Assembly: GCA_016714685.1 (NCBI GenBank)
Contig: JADKCH010000032.1
Span: 61,597 to 125,596 of the forward strand
Reading direction: 5' to 3'
DNA from: Candidatus Geothrix odensensis
Lineage (GTDB): Bacteria > Acidobacteriota > Holophagae > Holophagales > Holophagaceae
Length of the DNA stretch: 64,000 nt
Both the position numbers and the translations under genes were made by a program. How positions within the stretch are numbered: the stretch's first letter is position 1; each line of letters starts with the position of its first letter. This document shows positions 53,981 to 63,351 of this stretch, in pieces. The notes beneath the pieces are model-generated. The model saw only the letters and a program-made list of their open reading frames with translations. It was not told the DNA's origin and searched no databases.

Positions 53981-54757
53981 GTGCAGGTGCAGCTCAGCGA
54001 GGATGTGGTGCTCGACAGCCGGAGGGCGGTGTGGCTGCCCCGGCACAAGACGCTGGTGCTGTCGGACCTCTTCTTTGGCCTGGGCGCTGCCCGCCGGCGC
54101 CGGCCCGACCCCATGCCGGCCACGCCGCAGATGGAGATCTGGGAGCGGGTCTTCAGCCTCATCGACGACTTCGCCCCGGAGCAGGTCGCCCTCCTGGGGG
54201 ATCTCAAGCCCAGCCAGGGCACCGTGGAGGGGGACGAGGCCGAAGAGCTGCGCACCATCTTCCGCAAGCTGAAGGCCGGGGGCCGAAGGGTCGTCCAGGT
54301 GGTGGGCCACCCCGAGCGCAGCTCCGGCCCCGCCCTGGAAGGCACCGGCATCGTGCCCGTCGAGCAGCACCGGGTGGGCCCCTTCACCCTCATGCACCGG
54401 CGGCGCATCTTCGTCTATCCGCGCCACGACCCCTCGCACGGCTTCTGGATCAACGGCGGCGTCCACCCCCTCTTCGCGGTCCCCGCTCCGGGGCCCATGG
54501 CCGAACCGGACTGGCTGCGGCTGCCGGCCTTCCTCTACACAGGCTTCGCCCTGGTGATGCCGCCCTTCGTGAGCTATGCCCAGGGCTTCGAAGTCATCCA
54601 GCCGGAGCGCCTGCCCCGGCAGGCCAAGGCCTGGAAGCTGCTGGCGGACCGCCTCAGCCCTCTGGACCTGGGTGAGCTCCCACCCACGCCCGAACACCTG
54701 CGCACCCTCACGCGCCCCCCCCGAAGGGGCAAGGACACGGGCAAGGCCGAAGAGTAG
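53981..54757 (+). CDS. PdeM-like metallophosphoesterase with lost metal ligands
   Basis: 258 residues. The framework matches ligase-associated phosphoesterase PdeM: RRAVWLPRHKTLVLSDLFFG, QVALLGDLKPS and VVQVVGHPERSS, where active members read DLHLG, GDSFH and GNHD. The first Asp is kept (Asp29) and the GD motif too (Asp74), but the His of DLH is Phe, and GNHD has become GHPE. Two or more metal-binding residues are therefore missing. GTG 53981 is preferred since GGAGG lies 5 nt upstream; a GTG at 53921 has no such site. Likely a pseudo-enzyme or a strongly altered one. Confidence 0.6.
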   Translation: MQVQLSEDVVLDSRRAVWLPRHKTLVLSDLFFGLGAARRRRPDPMPATPQMEIWERVFSLIDDFAPEQVALLGDLKPSQGTVEGDEAEELRTIFRKLKAGGRRVVQVVGHPERSSGPALEGTGIVPVEQHRVGPFTLMHRRRIFVYPRHDPSHGFWINGGVHPLFAVPAPGPMAEPDWLRLPAFLYTGFALVMPPFVSYAQGFEVIQPERLPRQAKAWKLLADRLSPLDLGELPPTPEHLRTLTRPPRRGKDTGKAEE

Positions 54758-54758
54758 C

Positions 54759-55250
54759 CTACCGCTGGACCATCATCCCCCAGGCGCCGCCCTTCAGCCG
54801 GGTGCCGTCATCCAGGGTGAGGTCCCAGCGCAGGGCATCGCCCTTCTTCAGCTTCAGGCGCTTGAAGGTGCCCGCGGCGAACTCGATGAAGTTCCGGGCC
54901 GGCACGGTCCCGCCATAGGTGGGGCAGGGGCTGGGCTCGAGCTTGGACTGGGCCTTCGAGCAGGGGGGCACGTTCTCGGCAACCTCCACCACCACCCCCT
55001 GGGCATCGACCCAGGCCACGTCCAGGCTGATGAGGCAGTTCCGCATCCAGATCGAGTGATAACCGTCCCGCCCGTACAGGAAGATCATGCAGCGGTCCTT
55101 GGCCAGGTGGCTTCGGCGCATGAGGCCCAGTTCCTGCTCCCGGGGCTCCGAGGCGACTTCCGCCAGAAAGGCCTGGTTCCTGAAGTGGACCGTGCCGCCA
55201 CCCCCCGCCAGGAGGGGCAGGGACAGCAGGGCCGCGAACAGCATGCGCAT
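54759..55250 (-). CDS. DUF192 family exported protein
   Basis: 163 residues with a signal peptide (MRMLFAALLSLPLLAGGGG). The DUF192 core follows: ELGLMRRSHLAKDRCMIFLY, the IWMRNCLISLDVAWVDAQG motif, and a C-terminal barrel. DUF192 proteins are small secreted or periplasmic barrels of unknown role. ATG 55250 is chosen because AAGGAG lies 6-7 nt upstream. It converges on the phosphoesterase-like gene. Confidence 0.88.
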   Translation of the reverse strand: MRMLFAALLSLPLLAGGGGTVHFRNQAFLAEVASEPREQELGLMRRSHLAKDRCMIFLYGRDGYHSIWMRNCLISLDVAWVDAQGVVVEVAENVPPCSKAQSKLEPSPCPTYGGTVPARNFIEFAAGTFKRLKLKKGDALRWDLTLDDGTRLKGGAWGMMVQR

Positions 55251-55374
55251 GACAACTCCTTGGACGCCATTATCTGATGATGTGTCCAGGGGATCCAAAA
55301 GGATCCCCGCTCGATGATACCTCGCAAGCTGTGGCACCATGATCCCGGGTGGCCGTTGCGTCGCCGGGAGAGCC

Positions 55375-57810
55375 ATGCGCGCCACCTTCCTGTCCGTGAT
55401 CCCTCTGTGTGCCGCGGCCCTGGCCGCGGCTGGGCCGGACTCGGGCCTGCGGGCCCTGCGCGCCGAGGCCGGCATCCACATGGATGGCCGCCTCGAGGAA
55501 CCCGAGTGGTCGCGGGCCACCCCCGCCTCCGGCTTCACCCAGGAGTGGCCCCTGCGCGGCGTGCCCGCCCGGCAGCGGACCGAGGTCCGGGTCCTCTTCG
55601 ACGACCACTTCCTCTATGTCGGCGCCCGCATGCACCACGATCCCGCCCTGGACGGTGGCCCCGCGAAGGTGGTGCGCCGCCTCCACCGCCGCGACCAGGA
55701 GAGCCAGGGCGACTGGTTCGGCGTGGCCATCGACTCCAACCACGATCACCGGACCGCGGTGCTCTTCGAGGTGAACGCGGCGGGCGTCCAGAAGGACCAG
55801 GTCATCTACAACGACAGCACCTACGATCCCAGCTGGGACGGTGTCTGGGAGAGCGCCGTGGCCGTGGACGAGGGCGGTTGGACGGCGGAGCTGAAGATCC
55901 CCCTGTCCCTGCTCCGCTTCAAGCCCGGCGAGGGCCCCCAGACCTGGGGCATCAACTTCAGCCGCGCCGATCAGGGCAGCGTCCGCGAGTCCACCCGCTG
56001 GCGCGTGGTTCCCCGCGGCGATACGGGCTTCGTGAGCCGCTTTCCCGAGCTGGTGGGGCTGGAGGGACTCCGCCCCCAGACCCGCCAGGAGTACCTGCCG
56101 TACCTCAGCTCCCTGCGGAAGATCGAGACGACCCGGCCCTTCGACGACCGCCGCTGGGAACAGCGGGCTGGCCTCGACGCCCGCTGGGGCCTCAACTCGC
56201 ACTCCCAGGTGGACCTGAGCCTCCGGCCGGACTTCGGGCAGGTCGAGGTGGACCAGGCCGTGTTGAACCTGGGCACGGTGGAGACCTTCTTCCCGGAGAA
56301 GCGTCCCTTCTTCCTCGAGGGCATGGACGTCTTCCGGGTAGCTGGGCCCGACCTCTTCTACAGCCGTCGCATTGGACAGGGACTGTCGGATCCAACCCTC
56401 GGCGCGGGAGAGTCCCTCCAGGATCGCCCCGGCGCCACCGACATCACCGCCGCCGCCAAGTACACCGCCAAGTATTCCAGCGGCACGAACGTCGGGCTCC
56501 TGGGGGCCAGCGTGGAGCCAGCTCGCGCGGTGATCCAGGACTCGGCCGGGAACCGCTTCCGGCGCGAGCTTGCGCCGCTCACCAACTACGGCGTCCTGCG
56601 CGTCCAGCAGCTGCTGGATGACCGGGGCAGCTACCTGGGGGCCTTCGCCTCGGGGATGCACCAGGCGGGGCCCGCGGGCCGGGTCGCCCAGACGCAGGCC
56701 GTCGACGGCGTCTACAAGTCCACCGACCGGAGTGGGCTCATCGAGGCCACGCTCAGCCGCACCCAGGCCGGCCCCAAGGAGACCCAGGAGCAGGGCTGGC
56801 GGGGGCGCCTGCGGGTCCACCAGGACTGGCGTGGCGGGTGGGTCCTCGAGGCCCAGGCCATCAACGCCGGCCGGACCTACAATCCCAACGACACGGGTTA
56901 CCTGAACCGGGCCGATGAGCAGAAGGCCTACGTGGAGCTGGTCCGGCACTGGGAGGCCCCCTGGGGCATCCTGCGGCACCGGGAGGTGGGCTTCAACCAC
57001 ACGGCCGCCCGGGACCAGGCGGGGCACACCTTCCTCCGCAACTTCAACGGCTGGGCCAAGACCGACTTCAGCAACTTCGTCTCCCTCTGGGGCGGCGGGG
57101 GGGTGGACGTGGCGGCCGAGGATGACCGCGAACTGCGCACCTACGCCGATCCCATCAAGAAGTACTTGGCCCGGGCCTCTCTGCCCTACGCCAACCTGGG
57201 CTTCGACACGCCGGGCAACCGGCCCTGGTATGTGAAGGTGAACGCCAGCCGCTCCTGGCAGGAGGGAGGGCCTTCCACGGACGCGACTGTCTTCCAGATC
57301 CTCAAGCCCACCTCTGCCCTGGAGGTGCAGCTCACCACCTCCCTGAGCCGCGACGAGGGCGAGCTGAAATGGCTGGAGACGCCCGCCGCCACGCCCATCG
57401 TGGGGCTGCGCCGGCTCAGCCAGATCGACCAGTCCCTGCGGGTGGCCTATGCCTTCAACCCCGCCTTCACCATCCAGCTCTTCAGCCAGTGGCTGGCCGC
57501 CAACTGGAACTTCCGCGACCTGCAGCACTACGTCAACGACCAGACCCTGGCCCCGGGCCTGCCCCTGGATCAGCCCCCCGGCACCACGCCCGAGACCGCC
57601 TTCAGCTACCGCACCTGGAACCTGAACCTCATCACCCGCTGGGAGTTCCGGCCCGGGTCCACCTTCTTCCTGGTCTACACCCATGGCGCCAGCACGGACG
57701 CCCTCATCAACGACCGGGCCAGCCTGTCCCCTCGTCCCGATCTGGCCATCCTGCGCAAGCTGCCCTCGGACGACGTGATCCAGGCCAAGGTCAGCTGGCT
57801 GTTCCGATAG
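55375..57810 (+). CDS. DUF5916 outer-membrane protein with CBM9-like N-terminal domain
   Basis: 811 residues. The signal peptide (about 1-19) is followed by a carbohydrate-binding CBM9-like beta-sandwich (IHMDGRLEEPEWSRATPASG, FGVAIDSNHDHRTAVLFEVN). A large DUF5916 region predicted to be a C-terminal beta barrel follows (SQVDLSLRPDFGQVEVDQAV, FFPEKRPFFLEGMDVF) and ends in VSWLFR, aromatic-rich as in outer-membrane barrels. ATG 55375 with GGGAG is chosen over 55339. The ligand is unknown. Its last 20 bp overlap the converging aminotransferase gene. Confidence 0.85.
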   Translation: MRATFLSVIPLCAAALAAAGPDSGLRALRAEAGIHMDGRLEEPEWSRATPASGFTQEWPLRGVPARQRTEVRVLFDDHFLYVGARMHHDPALDGGPAKVVRRLHRRDQESQGDWFGVAIDSNHDHRTAVLFEVNAAGVQKDQVIYNDSTYDPSWDGVWESAVAVDEGGWTAELKIPLSLLRFKPGEGPQTWGINFSRADQGSVRESTRWRVVPRGDTGFVSRFPELVGLEGLRPQTRQEYLPYLSSLRKIETTRPFDDRRWEQRAGLDARWGLNSHSQVDLSLRPDFGQVEVDQAVLNLGTVETFFPEKRPFFLEGMDVFRVAGPDLFYSRRIGQGLSDPTLGAGESLQDRPGATDITAAAKYTAKYSSGTNVGLLGASVEPARAVIQDSAGNRFRRELAPLTNYGVLRVQQLLDDRGSYLGAFASGMHQAGPAGRVAQTQAVDGVYKSTDRSGLIEATLSRTQAGPKETQEQGWRGRLRVHQDWRGGWVLEAQAINAGRTYNPNDTGYLNRADEQKAYVELVRHWEAPWGILRHREVGFNHTAARDQAGHTFLRNFNGWAKTDFSNFVSLWGGGGVDVAAEDDRELRTYADPIKKYLARASLPYANLGFDTPGNRPWYVKVNASRSWQEGGPSTDATVFQILKPTSALEVQLTTSLSRDEGELKWLETPAATPIVGLRRLSQIDQSLRVAYAFNPAFTIQLFSQWLAANWNFRDLQHYVNDQTLAPGLPLDQPPGTTPETAFSYRTWNLNLITRWEFRPGSTFFLVYTHGASTDALINDRASLSPRPDLAILRKLPSDDVIQAKVSWLFR

Positions 57811-59012
57811 CCTCGATCAGCCACTGGGCCACCCGGTCCGCGTCGGCCTCGGTGTGGAAGCCATGGAAGGCCACGCGCAGGTAGCCCTCCCGCACCGAGG
57901 CGAAGACGCCCTGGCGGTAACCCGCCTTCAGCAGGCGGTCCATCCGATCCGGCCCAGAGCCACCGTGATGAAAGCCCAGGAAGGGCCCCAGGCGGCCCTC
58001 TCGCAGCAGGGCGCCCAGGCGCCGGGCTTCCGCCTGCCGGGTGGATCCGTCCAGGGCCTGCAACAGCCTCGCCTGCAGCCTCGCCACATGGGCGGCAATG
58101 GCCGGCACCCCGGCCTGGTTGAGCAGGCGCAGCGATTCCAGCAGGGCTGAGGCCTGGAGCAGGTTGGGACCGCCGGGCTCCAGGGCCCGGCCATCTGGCA
58201 GCCAGCCGCGCTGGAAATCGGTGGAGGGCCGCGTGAAGTCCGTGGCCTCCTCCACCGCCAGCCAGGTGCCCGGGGCGCGAGGGCCGCCGGAAGACCTCCT
58301 CGGTCCAGAGGAAGCCCAGGCCCTCGGGGGCCAGGAGGCCCTTGTAGCCGCCGGTGGCGAAGGCGGACAGGCCCTCGAGCTCCAGCGGGGTGGTGCCCAC
58401 GCCCTGGATGCCATCCACCACCAGGTGGACGCCCCGGTCCCGGCAGGCCGCGCCCAGGCACTGCAGGTCCAGCTTCAGGCCATCCTGGAAGCGCACCCAG
58501 GAGAGTGCCAGGAGGCGGGTTCGCGGACCGATCGCGGCGATCAGCCGGGCTTCGGGATCGGACTCGGCCGTGGGCGGCAGGCTGGCCCAGGCCTCCGTTC
58601 CAGCCTGGTGCCCCGCCCAGAGCGGCACCTCGCGAAATCCCACGCCCCGGGCGCGCAGGGCCAGCCATGGCCAGGCATTGGCGGGGAACTCGCCCAGGGG
58701 CGCCAGCACCTCGTCACCGGGCTCCCAGGGGAAGCCCTGGGCCACCGTCACCAGGCCCGAGGAGGTGGTGGCCGTGAGGGATATGTCGCTGGCCTCGCCC
58801 CCGATGAGGGCTGCCGCCTCGCGGCGCAGGGCCGCCGGAAGGCCCAGGAAGTCCTCCTCCCAGCGCACCTCCCAGGGCCGCAGTTCCTTGTGCATGAAGG
58901 CCCGCACCGCCCGCATCGCCGCCCGCGGAACGGGCCCTTCGGCGCAGTGCATGACCCAGAGGTGGTCCCTGTCCAGGTGGAAGAGGGCGGGGTTGAGGGG
59001 CGGGGCGTTCAT
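57791..59012 (-). pseudogene. Class V aminotransferase (cysteine desulfurase-like), frame broken
   Basis: A PLP enzyme of about 407 residues if restored. The N-terminal part (ATG 59012) reads HLWVMHCAEGPVPRAAM and SLTATTSSGLVTVAQGFPWE; the PLP lysine lies in FATGGYKGLLAPEG. After about residue 245 the frame changes by one extra base near 58275-58280, and the rest (GTWLAVEEATDFTRPS to EAIGTAS) continues to the TGA at 57791. Joining PS to APGTWLAVEEATDF restores the family pattern. The exact reaction within class V is not clear. The start overlaps the thyX stop by ATGA. Confidence 0.72.
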
Positions 59013-59688
59013 CCCTTGCCGGAGGCCAGGAGGGCCTTGAGGCCCACCGGATACAGGGGCTCCACCAGGGCCCGCACGGCGGCGGCGTACTGCTGGATCT
59101 CCCACTGGGCGTGGCCATCGGCCCGCAGGCGGATGAAGTGCGCCACGGCCTGGAGGCTCACGGTCCAGTAGACCTCGGAGTAGAGCGCCACCGGCAGGAC
59201 GCAGCGGGCCTGCTCGCGGCAGACACCCAGGGCGATCAGCTCCTTGTAGTGGGTGACGGCCCCGCGGCAGCTCTCGAGGTAGCTCGCCAGGGCCCGATCC
59301 CGGTTCGCTTCCGCGATCTCCCCCTCGCTGCCCTGCTTGTTCACCTTGGCCTGCTGGCGGAAGGTGGCGGGCACAAAGAACTCGTCCTCTGGGAACTCCA
59401 CATAGCGCCCGCTGATCTCGTTGAACTCCGAGCCGATGCGGTGCTTCATCCACTGCCGGAACACGAAGATGGGCGCCTTCACATGGAGGGTGAGCGCCGT
59501 GTGGCGGAAGGGCGAGGTGTGCTCGTGCTCGGCCAGGTAGTCCACCAGCTTGGCGTCGCCGTCCTCGAAGGTCGCCTTCATCTTGCCGAAGGACACCCGC
59601 GCAGCGTTCACCACCGACAGATCCGAACCCATGTGGTCGATAAGGCGCACGAAGCCTTTGTCAGCACTTTGATCTCGGGATTCACCAT
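59009..59688 (-). CDS. thyX: Flavin-dependent thymidylate synthase (one-base break near the start)
   Basis: Makes dTMP from dUMP using FAD and methylenetetrahydrofolate. The body carries FRHTALTLHVKAPIFVFRQW and the ThyX motif KHRIGSEFNEISGRY (RHRx7S-type). ATG 59688 starts MVNPEIKVL in one frame, and DKGFVRLIDHMGSD follows in the other; one missing base near 59661 (CTG-ACA instead of CTGGACA) separates them. Restored length is about 226 residues. Since ThyX is usually essential where ThyA is absent, a sequencing or assembly error is the simplest reading. Confidence 0.85.
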
Positions 59689-59767
59689 GGTCAGACTCCG
59701 GACTTCCAGCTTCCCGCGAGCCCTGGGAGAATGGAAGGGTCCAGCATGAGCAGGGCCAGGAGCGACC

Positions 59768-60415
59768 ATGAAGTTCTTCATCGACACCGCCAACATCGAC
59801 GAGATCAAGCGCATCAACGCCCTGGGCGTGCTGGACGGGGTGACCACCAACCCCAGCCTCATCGCCAAGGAGACCGGCAAGCCCTTCGAGCAGATCATCG
59901 AGGAGATCTGCGGCATCGTGGACGGCCCCATCAGCGCCGAGGTCATCGGCCTGGAGGCCCCGGGCATGATCGAGGAGGGTCGGCGCCTCTCGAAGATCCA
60001 CAAGAACGTGGTGGTGAAGCTGCCCCTCATCGCCGAGGGACTCAAGGCCTGCAAGGTGCTGTCCGGCGAAGGCATCCACACCAACGTGACGCTCTGCTTC
60101 AGCTCCACCCAGGCCCTCATGGCCGCCAAGGCCGGGGCCACCTACGTGAGCCCCTTCGTGGGCCGCCTGGATGACATCAACCTCGAGGGCATGGACCTCA
60201 TCCGCGAGATCTGCGCCATCTTCGAGAACTACGCCTTCGACACCCAGGTGCTCTCCGCCAGCATCCGCAGCCCCCGCCACGTCACCGACTCGGCCCTGGC
60301 CGGCGCCCACGTGGCCACCATCCCCACCAAGATCTTCGACCAGATGCTCAAGCACCCCCTGACCGACAAGGGCGTGGAGGGCTTCCTCGCGGATTGGAAA
60401 AAGAGCGGGCGCTGA
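59768..60415 (+). CDS. tal: Transaldolase/fructose-6-phosphate aldolase-type
   Basis: 215 residues, the short TalC/MipB length. The N-terminus MKFFIDTANIDEIKRI and the DGVTTNPSL motif are typical. The Schiff-base lysine lies in NVVVKLPL, and THVLSASIR-like and PTKIFDQMLKHPLTDKG motifs follow. It transfers dihydroxyacetone units in the pentose phosphate pathway; short transaldolases and FSA-type aldolases cannot be separated safely by eye. TGATG overlap with the HIT gene. Confidence 0.93.
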   Translation: MKFFIDTANIDEIKRINALGVLDGVTTNPSLIAKETGKPFEQIIEEICGIVDGPISAEVIGLEAPGMIEEGRRLSKIHKNVVVKLPLIAEGLKACKVLSGEGIHTNVTLCFSSTQALMAAKAGATYVSPFVGRLDDINLEGMDLIREICAIFENYAFDTQVLSASIRSPRHVTDSALAGAHVATIPTKIFDQMLKHPLTDKGVEGFLADWKKSGR

Positions 60416-60858
60416 TGCGTCCTCTCCGCATCCTCGCCGCCTGCCTTACCCTGGGCGTCGCCGGGCTGGCCGCCGAGGCGCCCAAGCCGCCCGCCGAGTG
60501 CATCTTCTGCAAGATCGTGGCCGGCACGGCGCCCTCGCGGAAGGTCTTCGAAGACAAGTACGTGTTGGCCTTCTGGGACATCCGGCCCCGCGCCAAGGTG
60601 CACCTGCTCGTCATTCCCAAGCAGCACGTGGCCAGCCTCAAGGAGCTGGATGAGCTGTCCGTGGAGACCCGCGCGGCCCTCCTCAGCACCTGCGTGAAGG
60701 TGGCCAAGGACCAGGGCATCCTCGACGAGGGGTTCCGTGTCATCTCCAATGCCGGCAAGGACGCCAGCCAGAGCGTCTTCCACCTCCACTTCCACGTGGT
60801 GGGCGGCGAGAAGCTGCGCGAGGACGCCATCACGAAGGACCTGCCTGCCCGCCCCTGA
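60415..60858 (+). CDS. HIT-family nucleotide hydrolase with a signal peptide
   Basis: 147 residues. The histidine-triad motif HLHFHVVGG and the zinc-type ECIFCKI box mark a HIT (Hint-like) hydrolase of nucleotide phosphoramidates. Unusually, a hydrophobic leader MRPLRILAACLTLGVAGLAA with a signal-peptidase-like AEA follows the start, so export to the periplasm is predicted. ATG 60415 overlaps the transaldolase stop; no alternative start would remove the leader and keep a complete domain. Confidence 0.85.
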   Translation: MRPLRILAACLTLGVAGLAAEAPKPPAECIFCKIVAGTAPSRKVFEDKYVLAFWDIRPRAKVHLLVIPKQHVASLKELDELSVETRAALLSTCVKVAKDQGILDEGFRVISNAGKDASQSVFHLHFHVVGGEKLREDAITKDLPARP

Positions 60859-60913
60859 GGTTCACGACTTGCGGGTATTCTGCGGTTGCCCACACTCACC
60901 TAGGAGTACCCCG

Positions 60914-61555
60914 ATGCGTTCCGCCTTCCCTCAATCCCTGCGTTCCTGCGCCGCCATCCTGGTTGCTTCCGTAGCGCTGACCGCCGCGGACGGCCCCTCC
61001 TTCGGCATGTCACTCCAATGGCGTCCCACGTCTACCTTGTCCGAGACCACGGAACGCATCGAGCTGATGCCCTTCGTGAATGTCAAGGTCGGCATGAAGC
61101 CCTTGGTGGACCTGCGCAAAGACAAGACCTTTGTGGGTGAGAACCGTGAAAAGAGCTACTCCCGCTACGTCACCACCACAGACGATGTGCCCGCTCTCCT
61201 CACCAGCCGCGTGCTCGACCTCATGAAGGAGGCGGGGCTGCCCATCTCCGATAAGGTCGAAGGGGCCAACATCGTGCTCACGGGGGAGATCCTCCGCTAT
61301 GGCGTGACCGAAACCCAGACCTATAAGGGGGAGCTGCGCCTGCTGCTCGAGATTCATTCCGGCGACAAATCGGTGTGGAAGGGTGTGGTCGTGGGTCGGG
61401 CCAGCCGCTTCGGCCGCTCCTACAAGCCGGATAACTACCAGGAAGTGCTGAGCGATGTCGTGGTGGAGGCGGTCTCCCGGATGCTCTCGGACCAGACCTT
61501 CCTGCGGGTGTTGTCCGGCAAGGCCATGGTGGTTCCCATCCCGGCCGCCAACTGA
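60914..61555 (+). CDS. Exported protein of unknown function
   Basis: 213 residues. A long signal peptide (about 1-31, with SLRSCAAILVASVALTAADG) is followed by a mixed alpha/beta domain resembling envelope proteins of the YajG type (IELMPFVNVKVGMKPLVDL, GANIVLTGEILRYGVTETQT). AGGAG precedes the ATG by 8 nt. No catalytic residues recognised. Confidence 0.6.
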   Translation: MRSAFPQSLRSCAAILVASVALTAADGPSFGMSLQWRPTSTLSETTERIELMPFVNVKVGMKPLVDLRKDKTFVGENREKSYSRYVTTTDDVPALLTSRVLDLMKEAGLPISDKVEGANIVLTGEILRYGVTETQTYKGELRLLLEIHSGDKSVWKGVVVGRASRFGRSYKPDNYQEVLSDVVVEAVSRMLSDQTFLRVLSGKAMVVPIPAAN

Positions 61556-61601
61556 CCGGGCAGGGCTCCGGGACACATTCCTCCTGAGACGCCCAGCACC
61601 C

Positions 61602-62318
61602 ATGCCTAACCTTTCAGTCTCCGTCCCCCTTCTCCGCGCGTCATTCTGGTCGCCTGCCCCCCTGGTTGGCGTTCAGGGAGATCCGTTCCTTGAGGCGAGC
61701 AGCGGGGCACCCGACCTCGGCTTCATCGAGCCCCTGCTCCGCCGCCGCCTCAGCCCTCTGGGCCGCGCCATGCTGCACTGCGCGGGCCGGGTGGCGGAGG
61801 GCCTGGGGCCCCTGCCCTCCGTCTTCGCCTCCCGCCACGGCGAGGTGGCGCGCTCCCTGCCCATCCTGGAGGACCTGGCCCGGGGACTGCCCTCCTCCCC
61901 CACCCAGTTCTCCATGAATGTCCACAATGCGGTGGCGGGCGTCTGGTCCATCGCCCGGCAGGATCCCAGTCCTTCCATCTCCCTGGCGGCCGGTCCCGAG
62001 ACCTTCGGCCTGGGCCTGCTGGAGGCCTTCGGCATCCACGCCGCCGACCCGGACCAGCCCGTGCTGTTCGTGTACGGCGATGAGCCCCTGCCCGCGCCCT
62101 TTGCCGCCTTCGCTGACCGCGAGGCGCCCCTGCACGCGGTGGCCCTGCTCATCGGCCTGCCCGCTGCGAGGCGGCTGGTGCTGCAGCGGGAATCCGGCGG
62201 CGCCGGAGACCCGGCACCCATCCCCCAGTCACTGCAGGTGCTCCAGGCCCTCCAATCCGGTCTCCCCCAGGGACCCTGGGCCGAGGCGGGCGGCACCTGG
62301 CGCTGGGCCAGGGGATAG
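61602..62318 (+). CDS. Beta-ketoacyl synthase-like (PF13723-type) chain-length-factor protein
   Basis: 238 residues with the N-terminal thiolase-like half only: DLGFIEPLLRRRLSPLGRAM, VFASRHGEVARSLPILEDLA, SPTQFSMNVHNAVAGVWSIA. The catalytic Cys-His-His set of a true ketosynthase is not present in this short form. Such proteins act beside type II ketosynthases in aryl polyene and flexirubin clusters. ATG 61602 has no strong ribosome-binding site. Confidence 0.8.
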   Translation: MPNLSVSVPLLRASFWSPAPLVGVQGDPFLEASSGAPDLGFIEPLLRRRLSPLGRAMLHCAGRVAEGLGPLPSVFASRHGEVARSLPILEDLARGLPSSPTQFSMNVHNAVAGVWSIARQDPSPSISLAAGPETFGLGLLEAFGIHAADPDQPVLFVYGDEPLPAPFAAFADREAPLHAVALLIGLPAARRLVLQRESGGAGDPAPIPQSLQVLQALQSGLPQGPWAEAGGTWRWARG

Positions 62319-62324
62319 ACCGGC

Positions 62325-63131
62325 ATGAAGCGCTTCCTCAAGGTCATCGCCAGCGGCATCGGCTTCTCGTCCCTGGGCTTGCTCGGGGCACTGTTCTCCC
62401 TGCTGGGGCTGCCCATCCTGCACCTCCTCCCGGGCGGCCCGGACAAGCTGCACCGGCGCACCCGCTGGTTCGTGTTCCGCTACTTCAAGGCCCTGGCCGG
62501 CTTCCTGGAGTGGGCCGGGATCTTCGACCTGCGCACCCAGGCCCTGCCACCCCGGAAGGAGCTGGACGGCGTGCTCATCCTGGCCACGCACCCGGGCTAC
62601 CTGGATGTGGTCATCCTCTTGTCCCTGATCGACCAGCTCACCTGCGTGGTGAAGGCCGACATCTGGAACAACCCCCTCTTCGGCTGGGTGGTCAAGGCCG
62701 CGGGCTACATCCCGGCCCTGGACCCCACCATGGTCATCGAGGAGGGCGCCAAGGCCCTGGCCCGGGGCGAGACCATCCTCCTCTTCCCTGAGGGAACCCG
62801 CACCCTGCCCGGGGAGCCCTACGCCTTCCACCGGGGGGCTGCGCACCTGGCCTTGCAGTCCCGGGCGCCGATTTTGCCCATCCTGGTGGCCTGCGAGCCG
62901 CCCCTCCTGGCCAAGGGGCACCGATGGTACGAGATGCCCCGCGATCCATGCGATTATAGCTTTCGCGCCATCGCGCCCCTTGACCTGCCCTGGCCTGGCC
63001 TCAGCGACCTCCCCCCGTCCCAGGCCGCCCGCAAGGTGACGGCTTGGCTCGAGGACCGGTTCAACCAGGAGATCCATGCTGCAGGACATCTCGCCGCTCG
63101 ACATGAAGCGGTTCATCGTCAGGACCCTTGA
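62325..63131 (+). CDS. PlsC-like acyltransferase
   Basis: 268 residues with one or two N-terminal hydrophobic helices. The acyltransferase motifs are HPGYLD (the HX4D catalytic pair) and FPEGTR (the phosphate-binding motif). It transfers an acyl chain, probably from the ACPs that follow, onto a lipid or polyene head group. Directly downstream of the ketosynthase-like gene and overlapping the first ACP gene by 56 bp. Confidence 0.88.
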   Translation: MKRFLKVIASGIGFSSLGLLGALFSLLGLPILHLLPGGPDKLHRRTRWFVFRYFKALAGFLEWAGIFDLRTQALPPRKELDGVLILATHPGYLDVVILLSLIDQLTCVVKADIWNNPLFGWVVKAAGYIPALDPTMVIEEGAKALARGETILLFPEGTRTLPGEPYAFHRGAAHLALQSRAPILPILVACEPPLLAKGHRWYEMPRDPCDYSFRAIAPLDLPWPGLSDLPPSQAARKVTAWLEDRFNQEIHAAGHLAARHEAVHRQDP

Positions 63132-63351
63132 CCTCGAGGACACCAGGCCCGAGGACATCGGCGACGACCAGCCCCTCTTCGCGGGGGGCCTGGGCCTGGA
63201 CTCCATCGACGCCTTCGAGCTGGGCATCGCCCTGAAGAAGGCCTACGGCCTCCAGCTGGACGGCGAGAAGACCTCCGGCTTCGCCCACCATTTCCGCACC
63301 CCGGCCACCCTGGCCGCCTTCGTCGCCACCCACCGCCAGGTGTCCCCATGA
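63076..63351 (+). CDS. Acyl carrier protein A
   Basis: 91 residues with the phosphopantetheine attachment Ser in GLGLDSIDAFE. The first of two adjacent ACPs; overlaps the acyltransferase end and couples to ACP B by ATGA. Confidence 0.88.
   Translation: MLQDISPLDMKRFIVRTLDLEDTRPEDIGDDQPLFAGGLGLDSIDAFELGIALKKAYGLQLDGEKTSGFAHHFRTPATLAAFVATHRQVSP

Noticed and set aside
55339..55374. Alternative start of the DUF5916 protein at 55339
   Set aside because: The leader MIPGGRCVAGRA is not a signal peptide; the ATG at 55375 with GGGAG begins a good one.
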